A stretch of 33,057 nt of DNA from Erysipelotrichaceae bacterium (GTDB lineage: Bacteria > Bacillota_I > Bacilli_A > Erysipelotrichales > Erysipelotrichaceae), in assembly GCA_017431405.1 (NCBI GenBank), contig JAFRLB010000031.1:1-33057 (forward strand), in the 5' to 3' direction. How positions within the stretch are numbered: position 1 is the stretch's first letter; every line of letters begins with the position of its first letter. The notes below the pieces were generated by a model. That model was not told the origin of the DNA. It saw only the letters and a list, made by a program, of their open reading frames with translations, and searched no databases. This document shows positions 24,352 through 31,705 of this stretch, piece after piece. Position numbers and translations under genes: made by a program.

Positions 24352-25152
24352 ATGAAAATACAACTAAGACCGGATGATAATGTAAAAGTGCAGAAGTTGA
24401 GTGTTGGTGGGATACCGACACTCGTTTTGAAACCGGCAAAAATAAAGGAAATCCCGGTAGTGGTTCTGTGGATACATGGTGGCGGGTATATAACCGGCAT
24501 GAAGGAAATGGTGTACATGAGCAGAGCCATGGATCTGGTAAAGAATTATGGAGTAACAGTGCTTTCGCCAGGTTATACTCTTGCCTGGGTTAAGCCATAT
24601 CCGGCAGCTGTTAATGACTGTTATGCAGTCCTTGATTATGTGGCTAAGCATCGTGATGAGTTTAACGCTGAAAAAATCATGGTTGGTGGTGAAAGTGCAG
24701 GCGGCGGTCTGGCAATTGCGGTATGCATGATGGCAAGAGACCGCGGCATTCATGTTGACTATCAGATTCCTTTGTATCCAATGATCAGCAACCTCGATAC
24801 GGCAACCTCAAAGGATAATCATGGCAAGATCTGGAATACACGCCGAAATCATTTTGGCTGGCGTCTGTATTTAAGAAAAGACGCAAAGAAAAATGTTTCA
24901 CCATATGCGGCCCCAGCCCAACAGACCAACTATGCGGGATTACCGCCTTGTTACAGCTTTGTGGGTAATGGTGAGCCATTCTATCAGGAGACTTTGGATT
25001 ATGTCACAGCGCTTAAAGAAGCCGGTATAGAAGCTCAAGTCGATGTATATCCATCTGATTATCATGCCTTTGACATGCTTAAGCCGGATGATGAAGTAAG
25101 TAAACAGGCAATTCGTAAGTTCAATGAACATTTTGAAAATGTTTTAAAATAA
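24352..25152 (+). CDS. Alpha/beta hydrolase, hormone-sensitive-lipase-like esterase
   Basis: A 266-residue cytoplasmic hydrolase of the HSL/acetyl-esterase family. The oxyanion motif HGGGY (42-46), nucleophile Ser115 in GESAGG, YPMISNLDTATS, and the histidine in DYHAFDM are present. The usual acid residue lies in a GxxDxLxD motif; here the matching stretch reads VGNGEPFYQETLDY, with E or D as candidates. It likely cleaves short acyl esters. The start follows ATGGAGAAACT, with GGAG 5-6 bases before ATG. A second alpha/beta hydrolase follows 35 bases later. Confidence 0.88.
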   Translation: MKIQLRPDDNVKVQKLSVGGIPTLVLKPAKIKEIPVVVLWIHGGGYITGMKEMVYMSRAMDLVKNYGVTVLSPGYTLAWVKPYPAAVNDCYAVLDYVAKHRDEFNAEKIMVGGESAGGGLAIAVCMMARDRGIHVDYQIPLYPMISNLDTATSKDNHGKIWNTRRNHFGWRLYLRKDAKKNVSPYAAPAQQTNYAGLPPCYSFVGNGEPFYQETLDYVTALKEAGIEAQVDVYPSDYHAFDMLKPDDEVSKQAIRKFNEHFENVLK

Positions 25153-25186
25153 TACACAAACAGATCTCTGTAGTACAGGAGTAAAC

Positions 25187-25927
25187 ATGAAAATAATCGA
25201 ATATGGCAAACATAATGAAAACATCATAGTGTTGCTGCATGGTGGCGGTCTTTCATGGTGGAATTACCAGGCAGAAGCTGAACTGTTAACTGATAGCTAT
25301 CATGTGGTATTGCCTGTTCTTGACGGTCACGCAGACAGTGACAATGATTTCGTAAGCATCGAAGAAAACGCAAGGCGCATCATTTCCTTCATTGATAAGG
25401 AATATGGTGGCTCAGTATTGCTTATCGGTGGGCTATCATTAGGTGGTCAGGTGTTAGTGGAAATGCTTAGACAAAGGGGAAACATATGCAGGTATGCCAT
25501 CATTGAAAGTGCGTCAGTAATCCCTTCTAAATTGACAAGTGCACTGATCGGCCCGACATTTTCATCGAGCTATGGTTTAGTTCAGAAGAAATGGTTTGCG
25601 AAAATGCAATTCAGCTACTTGCGCATACGTAATGAGCTTTTTGATAAGTATTATGAAGACACTTCAAAAATAACGAAGGAAAACATGATCAGCTTTCTGA
25701 AGGCCAGTACGGAATATGAAATAAAACCTGGCTTACAGAATGTAAAAGCATCCGTAAGGATAATTGTTGGAAGTAAGGAACAGAGAAGCATGTTACACTC
25801 TGCAGAACTATTGCATGATACGATAGCTGGCAGCCGTCTAGAAATAAAGGATGGACTGTATCATGGGGAGTATTCAATTAATCATCCTGAGTTATATGTA
25901 AAAGAGCTTCTTGAAATGATGAACTAA
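25187..25927 (+). CDS. Alpha/beta hydrolase
   Basis: A 246-residue protein of the general alpha/beta hydrolase fold: oxyanion loop VLLHGGGLSWWNYQ, nucleophile elbow GGLSLGG (Ser84), VGSKEQRSM at the acid position (Glu) and the catalytic histidine in YHGEYSINHP. The substrate is unknown. Not closely similar to the preceding esterase. AGGAG lies 6 bases before the ATG. Confidence 0.87.
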   Translation: MKIIEYGKHNENIIVLLHGGGLSWWNYQAEAELLTDSYHVVLPVLDGHADSDNDFVSIEENARRIISFIDKEYGGSVLLIGGLSLGGQVLVEMLRQRGNICRYAIIESASVIPSKLTSALIGPTFSSSYGLVQKKWFAKMQFSYLRIRNELFDKYYEDTSKITKENMISFLKASTEYEIKPGLQNVKASVRIIVGSKEQRSMLHSAELLHDTIAGSRLEIKDGLYHGEYSINHPELYVKELLEMMN

Positions 25928-25950
25928 CAGAAAGCAGGTAAAGTGAAAAA

Positions 25951-26799
25951 ATGAAACTATCAAAGATATTTGAAGAAAAGCCAGAAAGATGGGGTTTCAG
26001 AGGAGACCCGTATTTCTGGGATTACTTAAAAGAACAGGCTGAGAGCATGGAAATCATTTCCCCTGAAGAACTGGAAAAGTGGATAAAGGAGGAATACTTA
26101 TCCTTATCAGGAAAACCTCTGACAGATGAATACATGGATTTTGCGGTAATAGAACAGTTTGCTCATGGCGGCATGAGTTCAGGCGGTGTTGATAACACCT
26201 GGTGGATGGAAGAAGGAATCCCATTATTGAAAAGCAGACTTGTCAAGTTATTACCACCAAAGAACATGCTGGAAACTGAAAGACTCATCTTACGTCCCTG
26301 GCAGGAAACAGATGCAGAAGAATGTTATAAATATGCCAAGGACCCACGAGTTGGCCCAATGACAGGCTGGCCTGTTCACGAAAGTGTAGAAAACAGCCGT
26401 CAGGTCATTCGTAATGCCCTGATGGTTCCGGAAACTTATGCGATCGTATTAAAGGAAACAGGACTGCCAATTGGCTCTATCAGTCTCAAGTTTCATTCCG
26501 ATCTGGCTGAAAAAGATGACGAAGCTGAAATAGGCTACTGGCTGGGAGTTCCATATTGGGGACAGGGAATCATGCCGGAAGCCGCTAAGGAGCTGATACG
26601 TCATGGCTTTGAAGATCTGAAGCTTGCCCGTATCTGGGCCGGTTATTATGAAGGTAATGAAAAATCAAAGCGTGTTCAGGAAAAACTTGGATTTAAATAT
26701 CAGTGGAAAAGCGAGAACTTACCGGTAGTACTGTTAAATGAAACAAGAACAGGGCACGTAAACTTGTTGACAAAAGAGGACTGGCTGGCAAAGAAATAA
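25951..26799 (+). CDS. GNAT acetyltransferase with an extra N-terminal domain
   Basis: A 282-residue protein of two parts. Residues about 1-105 (EKPERWGFRGDPYFWDYLKEQ, a helix, FAHGGMSSGGVDNTWWMEEGIP) form a compact domain that I believe occurs elsewhere as a separate small protein of unknown role. Residues about 108-282 are a RimJ-type GNAT: LETERLILRPWQETDAEECYKYAKD, EAEIGYWLGVPYWGQGIMPEA for acetyl-CoA binding, and SKRVQEKLGFKY. It could acetylate a protein N-terminus or a small molecule. The start at 25951 has AAAGCAGG upstream, weak but acceptable. Confidence 0.82.
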   Translation: MKLSKIFEEKPERWGFRGDPYFWDYLKEQAESMEIISPEELEKWIKEEYLSLSGKPLTDEYMDFAVIEQFAHGGMSSGGVDNTWWMEEGIPLLKSRLVKLLPPKNMLETERLILRPWQETDAEECYKYAKDPRVGPMTGWPVHESVENSRQVIRNALMVPETYAIVLKETGLPIGSISLKFHSDLAEKDDEAEIGYWLGVPYWGQGIMPEAAKELIRHGFEDLKLARIWAGYYEGNEKSKRVQEKLGFKYQWKSENLPVVLLNETRTGHVNLLTKEDWLAKK

Positions 26800-26828
26800 A
26801 AAAGAAACAACTTCCCGGGAGGTGTATT

Positions 26829-27383
26829 ATGCGACTATACCATACAGGCTATTCGGAAATAAGATTTCCGGACATTCATTACGGCAGGAAGAACGCTGAC
26901 TTTGGTCAGGGCTTTTATCTTTCTGATAATGAAGAGTTTTCCAAACGCTGGGCAAAGGAACGTAACGGTGAAAAAACATATCTTAACTGTTACAAACTGT
27001 CTGCCGAAGATTTGAAGATAAAAAGGCTGAAGAAAGATACTGAATGGTTTGACTATATTCTCCAAAACAGGGCCGGTAAACCAGACATTCTGGCTGAATA
27101 TGACATCATCATCGGGCCGATAGCCAATGATACCATCTATAATACAATGGGAATCTTAACCAGCGGCTTGCTTGATAGAAAGACAATTCTGGACATATTA
27201 ATGGTTGGCTCAACATATAAGCAGATCGTCATTAAGACAGAAAAAGCCGTATCTAATTTACATTTCATTTCTTCCAGTGTTCTTACTCATGAAGAAATAG
27301 AAACTTATAGGGATGTTGTTAAACAGGAGGAGACAGTCTTTCAGAAGGCCTTTGCCGAAATAGTAGAAAACAGTTTTAATTAG
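26829..27383 (+). CDS. DUF3990 domain protein (putative ADP-ribosyltransferase-fold)
   Basis: A 184-residue protein whose start, LYHTGYSEIRFPDIHYGRKNADFGQGFYLSDNEEFSKRWAKE, is the DUF3990 signature: LYHxG, a charged turn, DFGxGFY, then a helix with W. From general knowledge the fold is placed near the ADP-ribosyltransferases, with a His, a Tyr and a later acidic residue at the active site, and DUF3990 genes often pair with a small DUF3791 gene like a toxin-antitoxin set. No such partner lies here; the genes on both sides are unrelated. GGGAGG lies 6 bases before the ATG. Confidence 0.78.
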   Translation: MRLYHTGYSEIRFPDIHYGRKNADFGQGFYLSDNEEFSKRWAKERNGEKTYLNCYKLSAEDLKIKRLKKDTEWFDYILQNRAGKPDILAEYDIIIGPIANDTIYNTMGILTSGLLDRKTILDILMVGSTYKQIVIKTEKAVSNLHFISSSVLTHEEIETYRDVVKQEETVFQKAFAEIVENSFN

Positions 27384-27431
27384 AAGAGTCAGCCATAAGA
27401 CTGAAATATGACAATTAGTTATTTTAAAATC

Positions 27432-27499
27432 ATGGCCAATGTGTAAGAATATTCTTCGAGGATCAAATATTGATCCTGATGATGTTAATGTTTGGCCAT
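27432..27499 (+). repeat. Nested inverted repeats upstream of MATE gene 2
   Basis: An outer perfect 8-base repeat ATGGCCAA (27432-27439) and TTGGCCAT (27492-27499) encloses a 12-base palindrome AAGAATATTCTT (27445-27456) and a perfect 7-5-7 repeat AGGATCA/TGATCCT (27459-27477). As RNA this is a closed three-way junction; as DNA it is a set of regulator sites. An extended -10 TGTTAATAT (27515-27522) follows. Confidence 0.6.
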
Positions 27500-27514
27500 T
27501 TATTATGTCAATAT

Positions 27515-27522
27515 GTTAATAT
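27515..27522 (+). promoter_or_regulatory. Extended -10 promoter candidate for MATE gene 2
   Basis: TGTTAATAT (TAATAT 27517-27522) with a poor -35 near 27494. Transcription from about 27529 would leave a 22-base leader with GGAGGG. Confidence 0.4.
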
Positions 27523-27550
27523 CTTAGGGCAGAAGACTGGAGGGAAGTTC

Positions 27551-28891
27551 ATGCGTGATATGACAAATGGAAAACCATTTTCCCATTTATGGCGCTATGC
27601 ACTTCCTTTATTAATGGCTAACTGGTTACAGCTGGCCTATAATGCCATAGATTCAATCATTGCCGGTCGCTTCATCGGTCAGGATGCCTTAGCGGCTGAG
27701 GGCACAGCGGCACCGGTAATGAATCTTGTCATACTATCTATTTCAGGTTTATGTATTGGAGCAGGCATATTGATGAGCGAACACTTTGGCGCCAAAAACA
27801 TGTCAGGATTAAGAAAGACAATCGCCGTTACTCTTAAGACTGGCATAATGATCGCAACATGCGTTGCCTTGGCAGGTTTCATCCTGTCTGACTTGATAGT
27901 TAAGGCAATGGAGGTACCGGAAGACATCAGCAGAATTACTGCCACATATTTACGAATTACCTTTTTAGGAGCACCGTTTACCTTTGCCTACAATGCCTTG
28001 GCAGCGGCCATGAAAAGTGTAGGGGACTCAAAGACACCTTTGCGCTTTCTGGCATTCTGTTCAATACTGAACGCTGTATTAGACCTGATACTATTGGGCA
28101 TATTCCATCTGGGTATCTTTACCAGTGCAATGACTACGCTTGTTGCGGAAGCAGCCAGTGCCTTACTGGCGTTCCACTATCTAATTACCAAAACCAGGGA
28201 ACTGGTTCCTCATGGTGAGGAGTGGAAATATGAACATCAGATTTTCAGTGATCTGGTTCGTTATGGGGCACCAACCGCCTTGCAACAGGCCATTCAGCCA
28301 ATTGGTAAGGTGTTGATTCAGGGTCAGGTAAACATGCTGGGTGTTTCCTCAATGGCGGCTTTCCATGCCGTTACCAGGGCCGACGACTTCGCCTGCATTC
28401 CTGAACAGGGCATATCAAGTGCCATTTCAACTTACATTGCTCAGAACCGTGGTGCTAAGAAGAATGAAAGAATCAGAAAGGGCTTTGCCACAGGAATAGC
28501 AATGGAAGCTGCTTATGGATTAATCATTGCCTTGGTAACCTTTGCCTTAAGAAAACATATCGTGGCACTGTTTGTGACTGGGGAAGCGGCAGAAGATGTC
28601 ATTAGCATAGGCAGTAACTACTTATCAGTAATGGCTTTCCTGTATCTGTTACCTGGAATGACCAATGGCTTCCAGGGTTTCTACAGGGGCATGGGACGAA
28701 TGAAAATGACCATCCTGGGTACAACAGTTCAGATTTCATTCAGAACATTATTCACCATGATCTTAGCTCCTAAGATCGGCATACGCGGCATTGCCTGGGC
28801 CAGTGGCATAGGCTGGAACATCATGTTGTTAATAGAAGTTCCGATAGCGTTATGGTCACTCAGGCATCTGCCTTCTGAATCAACAAAATAA
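27551..28891 (+). CDS. MATE family efflux transporter (copy 2)
   Basis: A 446-residue, twelve-helix transporter. It opens RDMTNGKPFSHLWRYALPLLMANWLQLAYNAIDSIIAGRFIG, and both halves carry the family loops (EHFGAKNMSGLRKTI and AQNRGAKKNERIRKG). It is not a duplicate of the first MATE protein; the two diverge along their length. The start at 27551 follows GGAGGG at 6-7 bases. An in-frame extension to 27470 has no ribosome-binding site and crosses the promoter candidate. Substrate unknown. Confidence 0.92.
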   Translation: MRDMTNGKPFSHLWRYALPLLMANWLQLAYNAIDSIIAGRFIGQDALAAEGTAAPVMNLVILSISGLCIGAGILMSEHFGAKNMSGLRKTIAVTLKTGIMIATCVALAGFILSDLIVKAMEVPEDISRITATYLRITFLGAPFTFAYNALAAAMKSVGDSKTPLRFLAFCSILNAVLDLILLGIFHLGIFTSAMTTLVAEAASALLAFHYLITKTRELVPHGEEWKYEHQIFSDLVRYGAPTALQQAIQPIGKVLIQGQVNMLGVSSMAAFHAVTRADDFACIPEQGISSAISTYIAQNRGAKKNERIRKGFATGIAMEAAYGLIIALVTFALRKHIVALFVTGEAAEDVISIGSNYLSVMAFLYLLPGMTNGFQGFYRGMGRMKMTILGTTVQISFRTLFTMILAPKIGIRGIAWASGIGWNIMLLIEVPIALWSLRHLPSESTK

Positions 28892-28904
28892 CTGGCGGGG
28901 GAAT

Positions 28905-28922
28905 ATGATATAGTGTTATCAT
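28905..28922 (+). promoter_or_regulatory. Extended -10 box inside a perfect inverted repeat
   Basis: TGATATAGT (TATAGT 28909-28914) is an extended -10. It lies within ATGATA, six bases, TATCAT (28905-28922), a perfect 6-6-6 inverted repeat, so a bound dimer would block it. It precedes the gene at 28948. Confidence 0.45.
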
Positions 28923-28947
28923 TGAAATAGATAATGAGGTAACCATC

Positions 28948-29268
28948 TTGTTAGAAACAAAAATATACATTGGTTTAAATGATTCGCAAACTTTAAAACA
29001 GGAACATGATACATCCAAGTATGTCAACATTCTGAAACATGTCTGTTACAGTTATCATGTACCGTTTTCCTTTGCCGTTCAGCAAGGTGGTTATCTGCAT
29101 GAAAATGGTGATTATACCGAAGAGGTTAGTCTGATGCTGACACTGATTGACGTACCTAAGGAAACCATCAATGAAATAGCCGGAGACTTATGTGCATTCT
29201 TTCATCAGGAATCAGTACTCATTACTGAGAGTGAAGTAAAGGCCTACTTTATTAATGAAAAACTATAA
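28948..29268 (+). CDS. Hypothetical protein, TTG start
   Basis: A 106-residue soluble protein beginning LETKIYIGLNDSQTLKQEHDTSKYVNILKHV. The alternating strands and helices (VPFSFAVQQGGYLHENGDYTEEVSLMLTLIDVPKETINEIAGDLCAFFHQESVLITESEVKAYFIN) suggest a small ferredoxin-like alpha/beta fold. DUF3574-type proteins share the TKIYIGL-like start, but I cannot assign the family. It starts with TTG, 8 bases after GAGGT, and its end runs 20 bases upstream of the flavodoxin-fold reductase, so they are likely co-expressed. Confidence 0.6.
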   Translation: MLETKIYIGLNDSQTLKQEHDTSKYVNILKHVCYSYHVPFSFAVQQGGYLHENGDYTEEVSLMLTLIDVPKETINEIAGDLCAFFHQESVLITESEVKAYFINEKL

Positions 29269-29287
29269 TATGGAACAGGAGCATGAT

Positions 29288-29851
29288 ATGGAAATCTTAT
29301 TTGTAAACGCATGTGTCAGAGAAGAGTCAAGAACCAGAGAACTGGCTGAACTGGTATTAAGCAAGTTAGACGGCAACATTACCGAAGTAAACCTGGAGAA
29401 GGAAAATCTTCAGCCTTTAACCAGGGAAACTCTTGATTACCGTTCTAAACTACAGGCCAACAATGACTTTACAGATGAGATGATCAAATATGCATGGCAG
29501 TTTGCCAGGGCTGATGTAATTGTAGTAGCAGCCCCATATTGGGATCTGTCATTTCCAGCTAGCTTAAAGACATATATTGAACATATCAACGTTGTCGGTG
29601 TAACATTCGCCTATAAGGATGATGAACCATATGGCATGTGCAAGGGCAGGAAACTTATTTATGTTACTACAGCAGGTGGGGAAATCTATTCTGATGAATT
29701 AGGTTACGGCTATATTAAGATGCTGTGTGAAAAGTTCTATGGCATTAAGGAAACTGTCTATGTCAAGGCTGAAAAGCTTGACTTATGGGGTGCTGATGTA
29801 GAAGGCATCATGAACAAGTGTAAGGAAGAAATCAGAAAGCTGGAACTGTAA
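29288..29851 (+). CDS. NAD(P)H-dependent flavodoxin-fold oxidoreductase
   Basis: A 187-residue protein of the flavodoxin-2/azoreductase-quinone reductase group. The start MEILFVNACVREESRTRELAE gives the first strand and FMN phosphate loop. VVAAPYWDLSFPASLKTYIEHI is the conserved P-x-W-x-x-x-x-P-A-x-L-K motif, with YVTTAGGEIY contacting the flavin. It likely reduces quinones, azo or nitro compounds with FMN. The start at 29288 is chosen over 29255 because AGGAG lies 7 bases ahead and the longer form would overlap the previous gene. Confidence 0.9.
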   Translation: MEILFVNACVREESRTRELAELVLSKLDGNITEVNLEKENLQPLTRETLDYRSKLQANNDFTDEMIKYAWQFARADVIVVAAPYWDLSFPASLKTYIEHINVVGVTFAYKDDEPYGMCKGRKLIYVTTAGGEIYSDELGYGYIKMLCEKFYGIKETVYVKAEKLDLWGADVEGIMNKCKEEIRKLEL

Positions 29852-30358
29852 ATGCTTTATTTAAAGGCTGCCAATTTTGAAGACAGCGACAAGGAATTCG
29901 AAGCCATTAAAAAAATCCCGTTCTATGAGAACGGCTACATAAACAAATACTGCTTCATGGATAAGCAGACTTTCAAGACCGCTGGTATCCAGAACATGCT
30001 GGACAGTGCCAGAGGTTTTAATTTGGCTGAAGGAGATGTGCCTGAATCATATTATTTTCTTTGGAAAGACAAGGTGATTGTCGGACTGTTTAAGATAAGG
30101 CACTATCTCAATGATGAATTAAGAGAAGGCAGCGGGCACATTGGTTTTGGAATACTGAAGGAATACCGTGGCAATCACTATGGCACGGAGGGATTAAGGC
30201 TTACGCTGGAAATGTGCAGGAAAATAGTAAAAGAAAACGAGGTTTTAATGGCCTGTTATCGAAATAACATGCCTTCTTTAAGAGTTATGTTAAATAATGG
30301 GGCAAAAATTGTGAGATTTGATGATGAAATATATTATACTATGGTGAAAATCAGGTAG
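29852..30358 (+). CDS. GNAT family N-acetyltransferase
   Basis: A 168-residue single GNAT domain. The acetyl-CoA site is GILKEYRGNHYGTEGLRLTLEMCRK, followed by CYRNNMPSLRVMLNNGAKIV, the usual strand-helix end. Target unknown. ATG directly follows the reductase stop (TAAATG), so translation is coupled. Confidence 0.88.
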   Translation: MLYLKAANFEDSDKEFEAIKKIPFYENGYINKYCFMDKQTFKTAGIQNMLDSARGFNLAEGDVPESYYFLWKDKVIVGLFKIRHYLNDELREGSGHIGFGILKEYRGNHYGTEGLRLTLEMCRKIVKENEVLMACYRNNMPSLRVMLNNGAKIVRFDDEIYYTMVKIR

Positions 30359-30362
30359 GGTT

Positions 30363-30839
30363 ATGAAAAAGCAGGAAAAAACTAACGTAATGAGGCTGCT
30401 TGATCAAAAGCAGATCAGTTATAAAGAGCACACTTACGAAACAGATTCAGCATTAAGCGGTAAGGAAGTTGCAGAATTGCTCCATCAGGATCCAGACATG
30501 GTTTTTAAGACATTGGTTACAGTAGGGGCCTCAGGAGAACACTATGTATTTGTGGTTCCGGTAACCAGAGAACTGAATCTGAAAAAGGCTGCCAAGGCTG
30601 TTGGCGAGAAGAACATTGAGATGATCAAGTCAAAGGAACTGTTACCCTTGACCGGATACATTCACGGTGGCTGCTCACCGATAGGAATGAAGAAGTTTTT
30701 CAGAACAACTGTTGATGAGACTGCCATGTTGTTTGAAACCATAATGTTCAGCGGCGGCAAGATCGGTTATCAGGTTGAAATGAATCCGGCAGACTTAAGT
30801 AAGATCATCGATTTTGAGTATGGAGATATTTGTGATTAG
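30363..30839 (+). CDS. ybaK: Cys-tRNA(Pro)/aminoacyl-tRNA deacylase, YbaK/EbsC family
   Basis: A 158-residue editing enzyme that removes cysteine (or alanine) wrongly attached to tRNA(Pro). The family features are an N-terminal NVMRLLDQKQISYKEHTYE, DMVFKTLVTV with the essential lysine, FVVPVTRELNLKKAAKAVGEKNIEM and LTGYIHGGCSPIGMKK (GYxxGxxxPxG). It follows the GNAT gene by four bases and belongs to the same run of genes. Confidence 0.93.
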   Translation: MKKQEKTNVMRLLDQKQISYKEHTYETDSALSGKEVAELLHQDPDMVFKTLVTVGASGEHYVFVVPVTRELNLKKAAKAVGEKNIEMIKSKELLPLTGYIHGGCSPIGMKKFFRTTVDETAMLFETIMFSGGKIGYQVEMNPADLSKIIDFEYGDICD

Positions 30840-30857
30840 GAAGGCGTGTTTTTTAGT

Positions 30858-31667
30858 ATGAGTAAGTTTCGTTTGGTTTTATGTGACAATGACGGTACGC
30901 TTCTCAATGATGACCGTGAATTAACGGAGAGAAGCAGAGAGGCTTTATTAAAGCTGCATGAAAAAGGTTATATGGTTGGTCTGGCAAGCGGCAGAACCGT
31001 TTCTGACCTGATGGAAATGCCTGAAAAGTGGAATTTTGATTTCAAGTTTGATGTGCTTATTGGCGTTAACGGTGCTGAGTTCTATGATGGAATTACTGAC
31101 ACGGTTCATAAGTATAATTATTTAAAACCTGAAATGACAAAGAGAATCATTGAGGCGGTTTCACCGTTTGGTTACACAATGCAGTTCATGCGTGATGAGC
31201 ATTATTATTTTAATAAGATGAATGACTTCATCAGAGCATCAATGTCGCGTAACGCTACTCATAAGATCAGAATGGTAGATGACATTTCAGATTTCTGGAA
31301 GGATGACATTCCAAAGATGTTAATAAGATTACCGGAAGCTGAAATGCCGGCATTTGAAAAGTATTTTGAAGAACATCCAATCAAAGGCATAATCGGTTTT
31401 AAGACTCAGCCATTTGTTTATGAATTCATGGCTGAAGGAACTGACAAGGCGGTTGCCATGAAGAAGTTCTGTGATTTGCATGACATTTCACTTGATGAGG
31501 TAATCAGTTTCGGTGATACAACAAATGACAATGGCATGCTTAAACACAGTTATGGCGTATGTTTGTTAAATGGTTCTGATGATACCAAGGCTGTCAGTAA
31601 GCAGATCACGGAATATGACAACAACCATGACGGATTTGCAAGATATGTAGAAAAATACCTGTTATAA
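30858..31667 (+). CDS. HAD-superfamily Cof-type phosphatase
   Basis: A 269-residue cytoplasmic phosphatase of HAD subfamily IIB. Motif I is CDNDGTLL (nucleophile and acid Asp), motif II region ASGRT, and motif III/IV SFGDTTNDNGML. The C2 cap lies between. Substrates are usually sugar phosphates or phosphorylated cofactors; not assignable here. The start is uncertain: GTG at 30846 is too close to AGGAAGG, so the ATG at 30858 is preferred. The stop codon lies inside the -10 of the next promoter. Confidence 0.92.
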   Translation: MSKFRLVLCDNDGTLLNDDRELTERSREALLKLHEKGYMVGLASGRTVSDLMEMPEKWNFDFKFDVLIGVNGAEFYDGITDTVHKYNYLKPEMTKRIIEAVSPFGYTMQFMRDEHYYFNKMNDFIRASMSRNATHKIRMVDDISDFWKDDIPKMLIRLPEAEMPAFEKYFEEHPIKGIIGFKTQPFVYEFMAEGTDKAVAMKKFCDLHDISLDEVISFGDTTNDNGMLKHSYGVCLLNGSDDTKAVSKQITEYDNNHDGFARYVEKYLL

Positions 31668-31668
31668 T
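31660..31668 (+). promoter_or_regulatory. Extended -10 promoter of the diacylglycerol kinase gene, overlapping a stop codon
   Basis: TGTTATAAT, perfect extended -10 (TATAAT 31663-31668). The TAA at 31665-31667 is the stop of the HAD gene. The start near 31675 leaves about 31 bases with AGGAGAA before the ATG. Confidence 0.6.
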
Positions 31669-31705
31669 AGAAATAGATTAAATTAATAAAATAATAGGAG
31701 AATCC

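Noticed and set aside
26808-26824. ACTTCCCGGGAGGT palindrome as a hairpin hiding the DUF3990 ribosome-binding site
   Set aside because: The perfect core leaves no room for an RNA loop; with a realistic loop only about four pairs remain.
27470-27550. In-frame N-terminal extension of MATE copy 2
   Set aside because: No ribosome-binding site, it overlaps the repeat and promoter region, and the family N-terminus starts at 27551 after GGAGGG.
19406-28891. The two MATE genes as a recent duplication
   Set aside because: Their proteins differ along the full length and only family motifs are shared, so they are old paralogues or separate acquisitions.
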